NCBI GenBank assembly: GCA_012934845.2
Contig: WNNJ02000706.1
Coordinates: forward strand, 32,991 to 96,990
Length of the DNA stretch: 64,000 bases
Reading direction: 5' to 3'
DNA from: Pomphorhynchus laevis
Taxonomy: Eukaryota > Acanthocephala > Palaeacanthocephala > Echinorhynchida > Pomphorhynchidae
A model generated the notes under the pieces. That model did no database searches and had not been told where the DNA came from. It saw only the letters and a list, made by a program, of their open reading frames with translations. The position numbers and the translations under genes are program-made. Shown one piece after another: positions 23,096 to 35,869 of this stretch. Positions within the stretch are counted from its first letter, which is position 1; each line of letters starts with the position of its first letter.

Positions 23096-23929
23096 CGATA
23101 AAATTAAATCCTTTGATTTTATAAAACCTATATAATGTAAATTATATAGGTTAAGTTGGTTTATAAAACCTAGTTAATGGTCAAATTGTACCTGTGTACA
23201 TCATCTAAGTGTTGTGATAACACTAATATGATATACTTTAAGAAATAATTTAATTTATAAGATTAATGATTTTTTAATTGTTTAGAGAAATTTCAAAAAG
23301 TGTGTTCAAATCATATACCATGTTGATTGTAAATGCAAAGACATCCACTATGTAACTAAATACTGATAGTTTTTTTTTTACAAAAATTAAACCTTGCGTA
23401 TGAAAATCTAAATTTTGGAATTAAACAATTCGATACTAATTACAATTTGATTATCATTTATCTAAATTTAAATTACATTATGTCGACTAGCAGTAAAAAA
23501 TGTTTATTAGTAATCACTAAACACATCATTAACATTTTGTACTAAATTGTTAACTACATTTAATATTATACAGCAGATGTTAGCAGAATATGTATTGAAT
23601 ATTTTAATTTAACGCGAATCTTTTAAAATTTATGCGTGCATAAACTTCTTTATGGAAAGCATCATTTTATCAAAATGTTTTATGTATTTGAATATTTTCA
23701 CATAATTTGTTAAATAAACTTAGTTTAAGATGTTTAATTCTAAAAATCAAAGGTTGAAAACAATATTAAAATTATTGATTTAAACAATGATTTTTTATTA
23801 TAGTAAAATAGTCAATAAATAAATGAAGCATATTTCTTAAGTTTCGATGCTAGGACTTCTTCATAATATCATTTGCATTGTTAGTATCGAAGATACAACC
23901 TGACGTTTGTCTATTTCTTATATATTAAT

Positions 23930-24160
23930 GGAAGAATATGTATGTATATACCACCTGAGGTTTATGTCTATTTCTTATATATTCATATTCATGGAAGAAT
24001 ATATATACATATATATACCACCTGAGATTTATGACTGTTTCTTATATATTCATATTAATGGAATTATATATAATGGTTAATATCCACAATCACCACAAGC
24101 TCGGATATATAAAGGTCAATACCCACAATCACCACAAGCTCGGATCCTTCAATAATAACC
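23930..24160. repeat. Tandem repeats before exon e, left arm
   Basis: Two or three copies of a CCACCTGAGGTTTATGTCTA plus TTTCTTATATATTCATAT unit are followed by two copies of CACAATCACCACAAGCTCGG. Mirrored at about 50115-50355. No gene content. Confidence 0.65.
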
Positions 24161-25681
24161 GTATATATTATTAATTCTCAGCTCGTTTCTTGGAGAACAT
24201 AATATATATAAATATATATAGTTTACTATATTCTGGATTTTCAATCATTAGATTACATCTATATTTCTATAAAACATTTGTTAATTAAATTTTTCAAAAA
24301 CAATTTTACCTTAAGTTATATCTATAAATCGAGCTTTCATTCCGATGTTAATATTGTGGGCAATATTTCAAAGCTGTAAGTATTCATCTAATTTAATTTT
24401 ATTTATTATTTTATTCTTTACTTGTAAATACAACATCAATTTTGAGTTTTGTATTTATGATAAATACGTTTTATATTAGCATGATATTATATTTAGAATT
24501 ATCATTTTATATTCGTTTGTCTAAGTTCCAATATTGATTTTAATAATCACAAACTGATTAAACACAAATTTGTTGAATTTAATAGCATTTCTGTCAATCA
24601 AAATCTCGTAATTTCTGATGATAATCTTTTTTGTAAAGTTGTAATTTTTCTTTGATAATACAGTATTAAGCGTTGACTTGATTGATTTGCTTGTTATCTT
24701 AGGCGACCTTTCACATCTGTAAGTATTTATCTGATTTTATTTATCATTGATTTATTTTTATACATCTGGTAATAAATAGCCGCTAAATTTATAATTTTAT
24801 AATGTTACGGTTTATTTTATAGTAATATTTTATTTAAAGTATTAAATGTTGAATTAAGTGGTTTCCTTACCTTTTTATTATTTAGTGTCTTAAGTTACTG
24901 TTATTTTGCTAATAATTCAAAGTTGACGATATCGAATCCTATGGTTTCATTGTAAGTTTCCATTATACTAATGTATGTTATCAAATGTGGGTTTCGTCGC
25001 TTGATGGAATGTTTTTAATTGAATTTTCAAATTGAATTAATTCTTAATTTTAATTATCAATCAATGAAACCTAGTTGACAACTTTTTAATTTGATCGATA
25101 TCTATTTTTAAAAGCGTATATTTCATTACGATTTGTGCAATACCTTCATCCTTACATATTTTTCACTTGATTGATTACCATAAAGAAATATGTTTGTCTT
25201 GTTAGGATGTTTAAAAGGCTAGCAATGAATAAATTGTTGAAAGGCTAAACAAAGAAGACGAAAGTATCGTTTATTATTTAACTTACACTACAATAATGAT
25301 TGCATACAACATTACATTAGGATACAATCAACAATTGTACAATCTTATAAGTCTGCATGCAAATAAAAAAATAATAACAAAAATGGAAATTTCTAACGGA
25401 TCTTTTAGAATATTCGACGTTTTATTTTAGATAAAAAATATTAGATAAATATAAAAATATTTGTATTATAATTAATAAATATATGTAATATAAAGTATGA
25501 GATAAATATTCGACATTTTAGTTTAGATAAAACTGTGTAGTTTAGTAAAATGCATTCACACTTTAATGTTGTTCTTCATTAAAATATCTATATGCCAATG
25601 TTTTGTGCCACTGGTCAGATTTCAAAAATATGATATATACAAAATCATTAAAACGGAAGGTGCTCGGTGTCAATGTTAAAT

Positions 25682-26018
25682 TTTCAAAATTGAAATGGCA
25701 AGACAACCCGCATGAGATAGAAAATTTATTGAATTTCGATTCCAGTTTGGAATCATCATCAGAAATTACAAGTAGTTAATTAAGTAGCCAAGAAAGTTCA
25801 AACTTTCTTGACTACTAAATTTTTAAACAGTTTGAACTTTCTTAACTACTAAATTTTTGAACACTTTGACTTTCTTGACTACTTAATTTTTAAACAGTTT
25901 GAACTTTCTTGACTACTAAATTAACTCCTTACAATTTCTGATGATGATTCCAAACTGGAATCGAAAATTCAATAAATTTTCTACTTCATGCGGGGCGTCT
26001 TGACATTTCAATTTTGAA
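25682..26018. mobile_element. Foldback element with ~110-bp inverted ends, left arm
   Basis: Inverted ends contain TTCAAAATTGAAATGGCAAG and, inside, GATTCCAGTTTGGAATCATC. The centre is a short tandem array of a CTTTCTTGACTACTAAATTT unit. Noncoding; mirrored at 48253-48591. Confidence 0.75.
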
Positions 26019-28914
26019 ATTGATTCAAAATTCAATATTAATATTGCTGAGAAAGAATACCGTATATAACAGTATACCATCATTAATATTGAATGATCTA
26101 AAATGTATGATAATCAAATCGGATAACTGTACGTATTTTGTTATTCATATGTTTTTATTTTTTTATATATTTTATTTCATAGTATATTATTTATTATCTA
26201 TCCATCTATAAAATTTTTCGCTTAATAAATTAAATAAATTTTTATATTTTATATTTTCAAAATAAATAATTATATATGTTTTGTACCAAACAAAATGCAA
26301 TAAATTGCACAATTGGTTGATAGTGTGTACTATTTGTGTTCTTCAATTAATGTATGTTAAACCTCTGAACAAACAAATATGAGGGATCAGAAACTTACAA
26401 CTAACAAAGAATCATTCACAAAAGAAAAACAGTAATTTAAATAGCACTTTCAGATGCATATGTATTTTTTGTTAAATTTTTGACCAATTGACCAATGATT
26501 ATCAATATATACCAATTTGTATATTCTCAATATATTCCTTATATACTCAATATATTTGGAATCTAATATTTAATTAAAGTATAACTTTACCAAATATAAA
26601 TTTAATTTAAGAGCCCAAATTGATTTATAATTTGGATTGTGAAGTGTAAATACAATAATTAAATCATAATTTCAATAACAATAATGATATTATAAATATC
26701 ATTAATTATTAATTAATTGATAAATTATTCAAATTCGTGTTCTTTCATACTTCTGAGGTCCTGTAAGATACGATCAGTTATCCTCATCATGCTTTATGAA
26801 TCATTTAATTATATTGATTATTTTAATTATTAATTATATATTTTATTAACTAATTATATAAATTATATTAATTATTAATTATATGAATAATAAATATATT
26901 ATTACTTATATTAATATAATGTTTTACACTGAGAGAAATAATTTTGTTATTTTTTATCAACCAATTTGGCTTATTGTATATAAAATAGTAAGCACTTTCG
27001 CATTGTACTATCAAATATTGATGTATTTCATCGATTTATATTTAATGTCAAATAAATATAAATATTACACTTTAATTATAGACATATGCGCATGTGTCTA
27101 TAACAATTGCGGCCTGCCTTTCTTAATCGATTGACCCAAAATAATCTTTCCTAGTGTAAGCTTTAATTGTGTCAGTAAAATATTGAATTTGTGAATTTAG
27201 GTATTTCAAACATATGAAGGTAATGCCAATGCATAATATTAAAATGCCTCTTTTGGAATTGTAAGTATCTGCTTTTATCTTCTTTTTTCAATATCTACGT
27301 TTTTAAAATAATCTATATAAATGCAAAACGTTTAAATTATTAGTAGTACTCAATAATTGCAGACATTATATATGATTTCTAGATTATTAGGATTTGTTCT
27401 TAATTACCAACAATTGTATGTATTTCCATTTATGATTTTCAACAAAGTGCAGAATGCGTGTGAAATTTTATACAAAATTGTTATTATTTGATTATCGATG
27501 CAATTTAAACAGTTCGTAGTCGAAGTTTTCATGATTTTAATTACTTTTATTTCGATTAATTACTGAATGGTAAATGTAGAAAACCACTTTAAACTTTTTC
27601 ACATTCGCAATCATGAACAAAAACATCGTAATTTTCTAATGTATGCTGAAATATAAATAAGAGCTCACATACTCACATTTTCGTTCATGGTTGTAAGATA
27701 ATAGTTTACCTTGAACTATAATCGATGTTCACTCGAATTATACTGATCTCTTATGTGAAGAATTTCACAGGAAATATTAGGTAAATGACGTAGCTTTGCT
27801 ATCTAATTTTAAATAATAAACTAAATCATTTTTTCTGTTGCAAATATTCAGTTTTTTAATGGTTAAATGACTAAATGGTTTTATTCTATGGTTTATTATA
27901 AATATAAAATTTTAAATGATAAAATGACTCTTTATGTTGCATTGATGTCGTAAACATACTGCCTTAGATTATATATTTTCAAACTTTATAACATATTTGA
28001 CAATTATAGATTATTAGTGTGAATAATTGATAAGTTCATCATATAATAATTTTAAATTAAACTTATTATTAAATTATTTTTTATTTTAGCTTCTATATTT
28101 TGTATATAATTGATTTATAATTTGGATTATGAATTTATTTAAATAAAAAAATTTAAATAAATTTCTATATTTTATTTAAATAAAATATAGAAATGTTATT
28201 AATAAATTTATTTTGTTTTAAAACAAATTAGTTATTAAATTACTTTTTATTTTAGCTTTTATATTAATATATTTTATTTTGTTTTTAATAAACAATTAAA
28301 AACTTATTGCTACTCTAACAATTAAATGATGTTTACGTTGCATCATGCTCTTTAAATTATTTTTTATTTAAATTTCTGCATTTTGTAATTAATAAACAAT
28401 TAAAAACTTATTGTTATGTAAGCAATTAACATGGTATTGACGTTGCATAATGTTTAAGCCTGCTTTTAAATCACATATTTAAACGCACAATTTTTCATTT
28501 ATTTAAACAGCAAATAATTAAAAATACAGTCAATTAACATATGTTACGTATTATGCTACTTATTATTTCATAGGCATTTGGAGAACATTTCTTGCATAAA
28601 TTTCAATTCAAAGATGTATCCCAATATTCAAAGTATGTTTTTTCTATTACAAACAGTTTGAACTTCTATATCTGTTTAAGGAATACTATTCACCTTATAT
28701 AAGAAATATAATCAAGAAATACCAAGATACAAGTTATCCTTCGAGAATAAATTTACTCTGTAATATTTGTATCATATTTTGTTACCATCAAAACTACCTT
28801 GATTTAAATTTAGGGTTCTCTGCAATATCGGCATGCAACAAAATGCTAATATCAGCAATCATGACAATGAAATAAAACAAATGTATGTATGCCGCAAAAA
28901 TCAAGTTTTACCAG

Positions 28915-29470
28915 TAAATCAGATCAGATACCTGAGTCCAAATATTTTATACAAGATATAAATTAAAAATCAAATAATTAATTCTAAATAATAAATAATT
29001 GTATAAAGATTTATATAATCTATATATAAAGTTAAAATTTTAATAATTAAATAGTAAATGATTATTACAAAAGATTTCAAAGTTACAATTTAAAATATAT
29101 ATGTAAAATAAAATTCATATTTTATGAATTGACTAATAACTAACAGATGATGATCAGAATAAGGAATATGAATACGATATATAAATTAATAATCAAGATT
29201 GATAATGAATTATAAGATTTTATTATATATATTTATCAAGTAAAATTTAAAGCTGACATTTAAAATAAAATTAATTTTCATGATTTGAATAATAAATAAC
29301 AGAGCATGTAAAATTAAAATTTAGAGTTAAAATTAAAAGTAAAATTTAATTTTTTAAATTGAATAATAATAAAATTTAAATTTTATAAATTGAATAATAA
29401 AGACCAGACGATGTATAAGAACAAAGATTATAGGTGATCAGTAGGAACTGTTGTGTTATAAGGATTCGAC
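28915..29470 (-). mobile_element. Naiad tail fragments, left arm
   Basis: The end motif (CAGATCAGATACCTGAGTCC at 28920) and the tail in reverse orientation up to about 29160 are followed by a second tail block (29290-29470) with the GACGATGTATAAGAAC and AGGAACTG parts. Mirrored at 44760-45360. Simple AT repeats have expanded inside it. Confidence 0.65.
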
Positions 29471-29725
29471 ATATATTCGTATTCAATGTAATAAGTACGA
29501 ACAAATACTTTTGAGATTATTGGATTTTTGTTTGTTGAGCGACATATTTTGACAATTACTTTAAACTATGATATTTTTAGCATAATATAATTTCTTAAAA
29601 ATTAAGTTTCCGTATAAGTATTTCAAAATATTATCTAAACGTTAGGAAATTAAATATGGTAAAGAGCGTAAGCCTCAGTCAATTAAGCAAAGTGTCGGAA
29701 ACGCCTTTATTCACAATGTCACACA

Positions 29726-29816
29726 GGCAACCGAAACGACCAGTGTTTACCTTATTCTACTGATGAGGGTTGCCGGGTAATCATCATTTCGATGCTGAAG
29801 TGGTCGTCTAGAAGTG
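29726..29816 (+). ncRNA. Hammerhead-like module L1 (strand order swapped)
   Basis: Strands in order: GGCAACC (29726-29732) + GAAA (29733-29736) + CGACCA (29737-29742); then TTCTA (29755-29759) + CTGATGA (29760-29766) + GGTTGCC (29768-29774); then TGGTCG (29801-29806) leading to GTC (29806-29808) + TAGAA (29809-29813). Stem II is a perfect 7-bp match, stem III 6 bp, stem I 5 bp. These are the three hammerhead strands, but the GAAA strand precedes the CUGAUGA strand, and the cleavage strand follows that. Confidence 0.5.
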
Positions 29817-30055
29817 TCATGGTGACTGAAAGTGGTGAATCGAAGTCCAGTCTATCAAGCAACACCATTTAGTATAAATGCCGTATTTCGTAAGAAATCC
29901 TATACCGGTGTTTACTAAGCACATCTGTGCACTACTATTATATATATAATCGCAGAATGTGTAAAACTGTGCCCTGGGAGCTAAAAAGCTTCAGTTTCAC
30001 AATCGTAGATGTTGCCAATTCCGGAGTTTGATTACATTCAGAGCAGACTTCCTTA

Positions 30056-30130
30056 TCACTCCTAGACGAGCTGATGGTAGCCGGCAGCACTCATCAGTAT
30101 GGTGAACTACCATCAGTCGTTTTGGCAGCC
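30056..30130 (-). ncRNA. Hammerhead-like module L2
   Basis: Second-subfamily version on the minus strand: GGCTGCC-AAAAC, then CTGATGA followed by GTGCTGCC, then a long stem III (CTACCATCAG with CTGATGGTAG) and CGTC-TAGGA. GAAA is changed to AAAA here, so this copy is probably inactive. Confidence 0.4.
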
Positions 30131-30416
30131 TTGTGATATACTTAAAAGGCATCTCCGAGAATTTGCTAACGTAGTAGCATAAGCAAAACCTTTTTAAACA
30201 ACAATGTGCTTTTCGGATCATCCTAATTTTATTTAGCGGAAATTTTATTTGCTGTCGCAGCTTGCTTTCCCACAGGATCCTTTTATTGGATACATTTTCA
30301 TAATATAATCGCAGAATGTGTAAAGCTGTGCTCCGGGAACTAAAAAGCTCCAGTTTCACATTCGTAGATGTTGCCGATTTCGGAGTTTGATTACATTCAG
30401 AGCCGACTTCCTTGTC

Positions 30417-30489
30417 ACTCCTAGACGAGCTGATGGTAGCCGGTAGCACTTATCAATAGGGTGAACCACCATCAGTCGTATCGGCTGTA
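30417..30489 (-). ncRNA. Hammerhead-like module L3 (decayed)
   Basis: Same layout as L2, one unit (about 360 bp) away. The CTGATGA box has become TTGATAA and GAAAC reads GATAC, while the stem III strands (CTACCATCAG / CTGATGGTGG) are still mostly complementary. Confidence 0.35.
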
Positions 30490-31281
30490 TTGTGGAATAT
30501 TTTAAAGCCATCTCCGAAAATTTGCTAACTTAGTAGCATTAGCAAAACCTCTTTAAACTAACAGCGTGGTTTCTGGATCATCCTAATTTTATTTGGCAGG
30601 AATATTATTTGCTGTCGCTGCTTGCTTTCTCACAGGATCCTTTTATTGGATACATTTTCATAATATAATCGCAGAATGTGTAAAACTGTGTTCCGGTAGC
30701 TCATATATCACAAGGCAGCCGAAACGACTGAAGAGGTTAGATCATTTGTTTACTCAAGTAGTGTCCATCATCATAGTGTAAAAATATTGTTGATACGGAA
30801 TGAATCAATCACTACAAAAAATGTTCTGCGGCAATCATTTTTGAGAAATCACTGATAGATCTAAAAAATTAGTTGTTTCATCGAGGATATTAGCGCATAC
30901 AGATCGAAAGGGATTTTAAAGAGGTGCGACTGATGGATAGAAAACAATTATTGAAGAAAACGCATCCTGATAATTAGGAAGAATATGCAAATGTTGTCAC
31001 CTTGCTTAATTAAGCAAGGTTTCAACACCTTGCTTAATTGTCTGAGGCTTACGCATTTTACTTGATCGAATTGTTGTACGAATCATCCTTAAACACTAGG
31101 CACAGTTTGTTGCTGAATTGTCGCTGCACTCGTTGGATCTTTAATGAAAAAGGCATGTATACTAGAGGTGCACGGATGTGCTGAGTAGACAACGGTCCAT
31201 GTTTTCTTTCGGAATACGGTAATTATACAAAATGTTTGCGTACTAGACGGGATTTTGATTCACGACTTTCTGTAACCATAT

Positions 31282-31356
31282 CACTTCTAGACAAGCAATG
31301 AGTACCACGCAACACTCATCAGTTGAATCAAGTACTCACTGGTCGTTTCGGTTGCC
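31282..31356 (-). ncRNA. Hammerhead-like module L4
   Basis: First-subfamily version on the minus strand: GGCAACC (31356-31350), GAAAC, CCAGTGAGTAC, CTGATGA, GTGTTGC, GTACTCATTG and GTC-TAGAA. It mirrors module R1 at 36268-36342. Confidence 0.45.
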
Positions 31357-31599
31357 TGTGTGACATTGTGAATAAAGTCGTTTCCGACGCTTTGCTTAAT
31401 TGACTAAGGCTTACTCTCTTTACCAGATCGAATTGTTGTGCGGACTATCCTTAAACACTAGGTGGAGTTGTTGATTAATCGTCTCTGCAAACGTTGGTTC
31501 CTTTATGGATTCGGTATGTACATTTACATAAAATTGTGTTGCTTGATAGACTGGACTTCTATTCACTACTTTTCAGTTAATTTTGATGAATTGTTTTTG

Positions 31600-31770
31600 T
31601 CAATTAATATAAATTGACTTTTATTTTATACAATATTATATTAAATCTTGTATAATTATTTATCGTTTACTATTATTTAATTATAATATTTAATTATGTT
31701 GTTTTCATTTATCTTTATGTTTAATTCTTAAATAAGTTACTCAGTTACCTGATCTGATTGTTTCTAATTT
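31600..31770 (+). mobile_element. Naiad-like tail joined to the repeat units
   Basis: A tail-type sequence ends in ACTCAGTTACCTGATCTGAT at 31739-31758, directly beyond the repeat unit's GAAGTCCAG edge (seen inverted near 31550). The same junction occurs at 32515-32755, 35870-36070 and 44390-44590. In tail-sense orientation the CTGATGA module lies on the opposite strand. Confidence 0.55.
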
Positions 31771-32406
31771 TGATTATCAGAAGCAATACATAAGCAAAAC
31801 TGATATTGACAAATTATTGCATTCGAGCACAGTCTCTTATGTTTTTCCATCTTTTAGAATCATTGTGAATAATGAAGATAAAAGATACAACTTTTCGGGA
31901 TATAGCGCATTGGAAAAACTGTAAGTAGATTTATTTATTCTTATGTTCTGTATTTGCGAATTAAGATATTTGCATAACACTAACTCTTCTATCTTGATTT
32001 CGACGAGTCTAAAGAGAGTGTACATGTGAGTACAAAAAGTATCGTATAAATGGTCCGTGAATACTCTATTTAATATTTATTAAATATTTTAATATCTTTG
32101 TATTAATAATTTAACTCGAACGGCACATTTTGATATTATTATCTGAATTTGATGCAATTACGAAGAATTTATATTGACTCTATTGCAATTTATTTAGAAA
32201 AGAATAAATTGAAAATTAAATAAAGTGTAAATTTAGTCGGATCGTTTATTAATTTAGAAAAAGATATGTTCAAAAAACATTTTGACCATTGAGATTTGAG
32301 TGGCTGATATAAGTAAGCATTAACATTGGTATAAAAATAAATTGTTAATTTTATGATTTGAAATAAAACCAAAAGTAAGAAACCCTGAATTCAGTATTGT
32401 AAAAAT

Positions 32407-32512
32407 ATCGTGCTTTCTCACAGTTGAACTTACACAGATGTGACATTCATTAAGTTTTCATCGTGCTTTCTCACAGTTGAACTTACACAGATGTGACTTT
32501 CATTACGTTTTC
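32407..32512. repeat. Tandem duplication of a 53-bp unit
   Basis: ATCGTGCTTTCTCACAGTTG and the following AACTTACACAGATGTGAC are present twice in direct succession with two or three differences. Noncoding. Confidence 0.8.
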
Positions 32513-32514
32513 AT

Positions 32515-32755
32515 AAATCAGATCAGGTAACTGAGTGAATTATTTATAAATTATACATAATGATAAATAAATAAACAAAATATTAAATAATTTAATCATT
32601 ATTAATAATAAATAATTAAATAATTATAAATGAAAAATAATTATACAAGATTTTATATAATATTGTATTAAATTTAAAATGAAAGTCAATTTCAATTAAT
32701 TGACTAATAAAAATTCACCAAAGTTGACTGAAAGTCGTGAATCAAAGTCCGGGTT
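32515..32755 (-). mobile_element. Naiad-like tail plus repeat-unit edge
   Basis: The end motif CAGATCAGGTAACTGAGT at 32520 leads the tail in reverse orientation, followed at 32716 by CACCAAAGTTGACTGAAAGT and CGTGAATCAAAGTCC, the edge of the 360-bp unit. From 32756 to 33470 I see no gene. Confidence 0.55.
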
Positions 32756-33469
32756 AGTATTTGTATGTAGAAGTGAATGTGCAAAGATGCTAAGGTCATA
32801 CATGATTTCAAAAGAAGACACTGGAGATGAACAAAACTGAATTTATAAGCAACCAGATTATGACAATAATTTCATTATTTATAAAAACCAAAATGTTTGC
32901 TATATTTGCTTTATTATTTGCTCAAACACGCTTTACGTTTATCTTCTGAATATAGTCATCTTTATCAAATAATGATCATTATAGTTTAATTGCAAGTTTT
33001 ACGGAGCACATTATATACAATTACAACAGACAGAGACAAGACAATAGTCATAAAAGCAGTCAACATTATAATTGAGTCGGTTGTTTACTTATCGTTTATA
33101 TAGTTCCATTGTTAATCCAGTCACCGCTGATAAATGACAACATATACGTTCATAAGTAATCATTCAAGCTCGTTCACATTCTTATCACATTTGGCTATTG
33201 CAATTTAGATTCGTCAGAATTCTCTTGACAATGTTGTCATCTCTGTATTCTGAAAGTGGAACGTTCATTTACCTTTAAAACGTCATTTCTTGGCATTATC
33301 GCTGTATTTATAAACTGATTTTTACAATCCTTCCATTAATCCTTTATTTTACTCATTTCTTTTACTACTTTCAACATTTGACTACTTACAATTCTGAAGT
33401 AATTCAATTGCTAATTCTATTCCTAATTATTTCCGATAACGTTTTATTATCATCTTAATCATAACTCTG

Positions 33470-33630
33470 ATAAAAGAACACGCGGCTCGGATGGTGTCAT
33501 TGGTATATATGTAAGTGATTTAGTTTAAGTACTTCCGTTGGAGCCGATGTATTATTCGATGAAATTTTATCCTGCGTCGCACACGCAACAAAAACGTTAT
33601 CCAAGTTAATATCTACGGCCTATTCATCAT
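33470..33630 (+). mobile_element. LINE endonuclease scrap
   Basis: The plus-strand frame gives TRGSDGVIGIYVSDLV, then a stop, then further on YLRPIHHNYN. This resembles the GGVaiYVsd and iYrPP boxes in the middle of LINE apurinic-type endonucleases. Too short to assign to a clade. Confidence 0.45.
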
Positions 33631-34149
33631 AATTACAATTAAGTAGACAACATGGTTAAAGTTTAGGGTATTCTTTGCTCGGTTTTTACCGTGTTGTTTT
33701 ATTAAGGCTTTCATCAATTTTTTTCCTTACTCTCTTAATCTACCTTCTTGCTCTTTCCTTCCAGTTTGATTGTGACTCATACATAATTAACGCCACCATG
33801 GTTTGGAATAAGGAGCAACTTTTTAGCTGAGCAATCCTATGCTCGCATTCCTTTAAAATCATGGTCATCTGTAGTTCTTCAGTTTATGCTTCGTTACTCT
33901 CATATACGGCTTTCCATAGTTTTTCCTAAGATTAAAGACACCTATCGAATATTTCGGAAGTAACGATATAGTCTTGTACAAACTTAAATTCTCCTTCCAA
34001 ATTGTGTCCGAAATTAATTTAATAGCCTTACCTTGTATTATTGATTGGAACATAACGCTCAGCTTCTCATTTAATATGGAAACCTAGGTGATGCTAGACA
34101 TGAACTTGTCTTCGTAAATGTTATTGGTGTGTCAAAGAACGATTTTCTG

Positions 34150-34820
34150 GCTACATCCGGGAGGACGTCTCTCGGTTGCCAGAAGAGGTGAAGAGCATTG
34201 ATCAGAAATGGGAAATGTTCAGATCCTCGCTTGCTTAAGCAACTGTGAAAAGTATTGGCTCGAAGGCTTCAGGTGTTTGTCGCGGATGAAATACTCGAGC
34301 TGCTTAATGGACACGAACAGTTAGAGAATTTGTCCAACAAAATAAGCTGGCTTTGTCAGATAAATCAGTGTCAGATAAATCTACGAAGGAGCAAATAGAG
34401 CTTCATCGCGAGCAGTTACCGAAGCGAATAAAGCGGCTCGGGAGAAGTTTGACAGCACTTAGAACTCGATTATAGGTCAGCTTCGAAGATTTTCTTGAGG
34501 ATGATCAGGAATTTTCATGTTGGAAAGCAGAAAACTCCTCGAACTGTCTATGACAAGGTTAAAACAACGGGCTTTAACAGGGTTAAAGCCCGTTGTGATC
34601 CATTAGTCCTTGCGAGTTCCTTTAGAGCTAAATACGGTCTTACAACATTCCTCATTTGGAACCCTGTGGCCTCCTGGGCTTCTAAAAAATAGGTTGAAAG
34701 ACACGTTATTACACATGTTCTTATTAAAGTTGACAACAATGGATTAAAATTTACCGTTCAAGATCTGCATCCTTGTATCCATCAAAATCACAAAAAGCGC
34801 GATCGCTCATTCTAGACTCA
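34150..34820 (+). mobile_element. Unassigned coding-like LINE debris
   Basis: Plus-strand pieces with normal amino-acid composition interrupted by stops: LPEEVKSIDQKWEMFRSS near 34175, QNKLALSDKSVSDKSTKEQI near 34340, ARCDPLVLASSFRAK near 34590 and NGLKFTVQDLHPCIHQ near 34740. The ASSFRAK piece recurs inverted at 39655-39820 and 59738-59895. I take it for a decayed LINE ORF but cannot name the domain. The DNA is more GC-rich than its surroundings. Confidence 0.4.
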
Positions 34821-34836
34821 CAAGGATTGGCCGAAA

Positions 34837-35262
34837 CTACAGCAAGGCAAGCTCGTCTGGGTGCCAGGGTACTGATGTGTCTTCTTTAATAAGCCTTGAA
34901 TAAGGGGTAACGTCTAGATTACGCCAGGTGTTGTCTTTCACAGTTAAAGCATTGAGGGGAGAAGGCACATTCCCCCTTGTGTACTTACCCAGGCCACATG
35001 CAAAACGTGTATGCGGCCTAGGACAAGTGTAAGACAAGTGTCTCCATCCATGGCATCTTATGGCAATGTAGAAATGTAAGTGAGTCTGCTTCAATTACTG
35101 TAAAAACCATGTTGTTACCCAAGAATGGGTGGCACTTGCTGTTACAAGGAGCTCAGCATTATCCACGGCAGTGAAGCAGAACGAAATGGGAAAGGCTAGA
35201 CCATTTTCTACATAACGAGGCGAGTGTTTGTCGCCTTAAAGTCCTTCTCGAAGTTTTAAAAA
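34837..35262 (-). mobile_element. LINE ORF1 zinc-knuckle fragment
   Basis: The minus-strand frame 35094-34837 contains RCHGWRHLSYTCPRPHTR, FACGLGKYTRGNVPSP and NTWRNLDVTPYSR. It corresponds to the C..C..GH..C and C..H..C knuckles, with a degenerate third CCHC, that end the ORF1 of Jockey-type LINEs. The mirrored copy is at 39040-39493 (position sum 74330, i.e. on the outer-palindrome axis). Confidence 0.65.
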
Positions 35263-35869
35263 TTTTTATAAATTTTCTATATTTATACCCTTTTAATATA
35301 TGAAATTGTTATATGTTGTCATATATTGTCATATATTGCATTCATTATGTTTCTAACATCATCATTACATATTGATAAACGATCCGACTAAATTTTCACT
35401 TTATTTAATTTTCAATTTATTTATTTTTAAATAAATTGCAATAGAGTCAATATAAATTCTTCGTAATTGCATCAAATTCAGATAATAATATCAAAATGTG
35501 CCGTTCGAGTTAAATTATTAATACAAAGATATTAAAATATTTAATAAATATTAAATAGAGTATTCACGGACCATTTATACGATACTTTTTGTACTCACAT
35601 GTACACTCTCTTTAGACTCGTCGAAATCAAGATAGAAGAGTTAGTGTTATGCAAATATCTTAATTCGCAAATACAGAACATAAGAATAAATAAATCTACT
35701 TACAGTTTTTCCAATGCGCTATATCCCGAAAAGTTGAATCTTTTATCTTCATTATTCACAATGATTCTAAAAGATGGAAAAACATAAGAGACTGTGCTCG
35801 AATGCAATAATTTGTCAATATCAGTTTTGCTTATGTTTTGCTTATGATAATCAAAATAGGAAACAATCA

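Larger units (their letters stand above)
18748..29622. repeat. Left outer arm of giant inverted repeat
   Basis: About 10.9 kb whose reverse complement is found at 44605-55445. Matching positions add up to 74224-74276 along the arm, so the match is collinear. Stretches compared (exons, spacer, foldback elements) are almost identical, whereas the outermost few hundred bases are clearly more diverged. The arm holds exons a-j of the small-exon gene in plus orientation. Between exons the DNA is AT-rich with no further gene visible; short ORFs here are mirrored in the other arm only because the arms are copies. Confidence 0.9.
29640..31600. repeat. Left cluster of ~360-bp hammerhead-like repeat units
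   Basis: The cluster contains one plus-oriented unit (29640-29935) and several minus-oriented units (29940-31600), partly rearranged. Two subfamilies are present: one with CAGTCAATTAAGCAAAG and TCGTGAATC.AAGTCCAGTC, the other with ACATTCTGCGATTATATTAT and GGATCCT(T/G)TTATTGGAT. Both share the hammerhead-like module and a GGATGATCC box. From 29940 onward the cluster is the mirror image of 35.4-38.0 kb (position sums about 67.6-67.9 kb), an inner inverted repeat distinct from the outer palindrome. Confidence 0.75.
19135..31920 (+). pseudogene. Left copy of the small symmetric-exon gene (headless)
   Basis: Eleven exons with AG acceptors and mostly GTAAGT donors: 19135-19200, 20701-20766, 22359-22427, 23286-23351, 24316-24375, 24671-24718, 24886-24951, 27201-27260, 28574-28636, 28814-28882 and 31858-31920. 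All have lengths divisible by three (48-69 nt), all stay open only when entered with one base and left with two (intron phase 2), and all match the right copy in frame. Peptides include RVFSYAMNILFLSSGEKI, ATLIVNAQNTF, TMLIVNAKTST, LSYCYFANNSKLTISN and NEDKRYNFSGYSALE. No signal-peptide exon is seen upstream, because 18.8 kb and below is LINE debris. The copy is either a truncated duplicate or is spliced to a distant 5' end. The fourth donor reads GTAACT instead of GTAAGT. Function unknown. Confidence 0.6.

Noticed and set aside
24703-24718. 16-nt micro-exon at exon f
   Set aside because: It would change phase between neighbours that require phase 2; the 48-nt version starting at 24671 fits.
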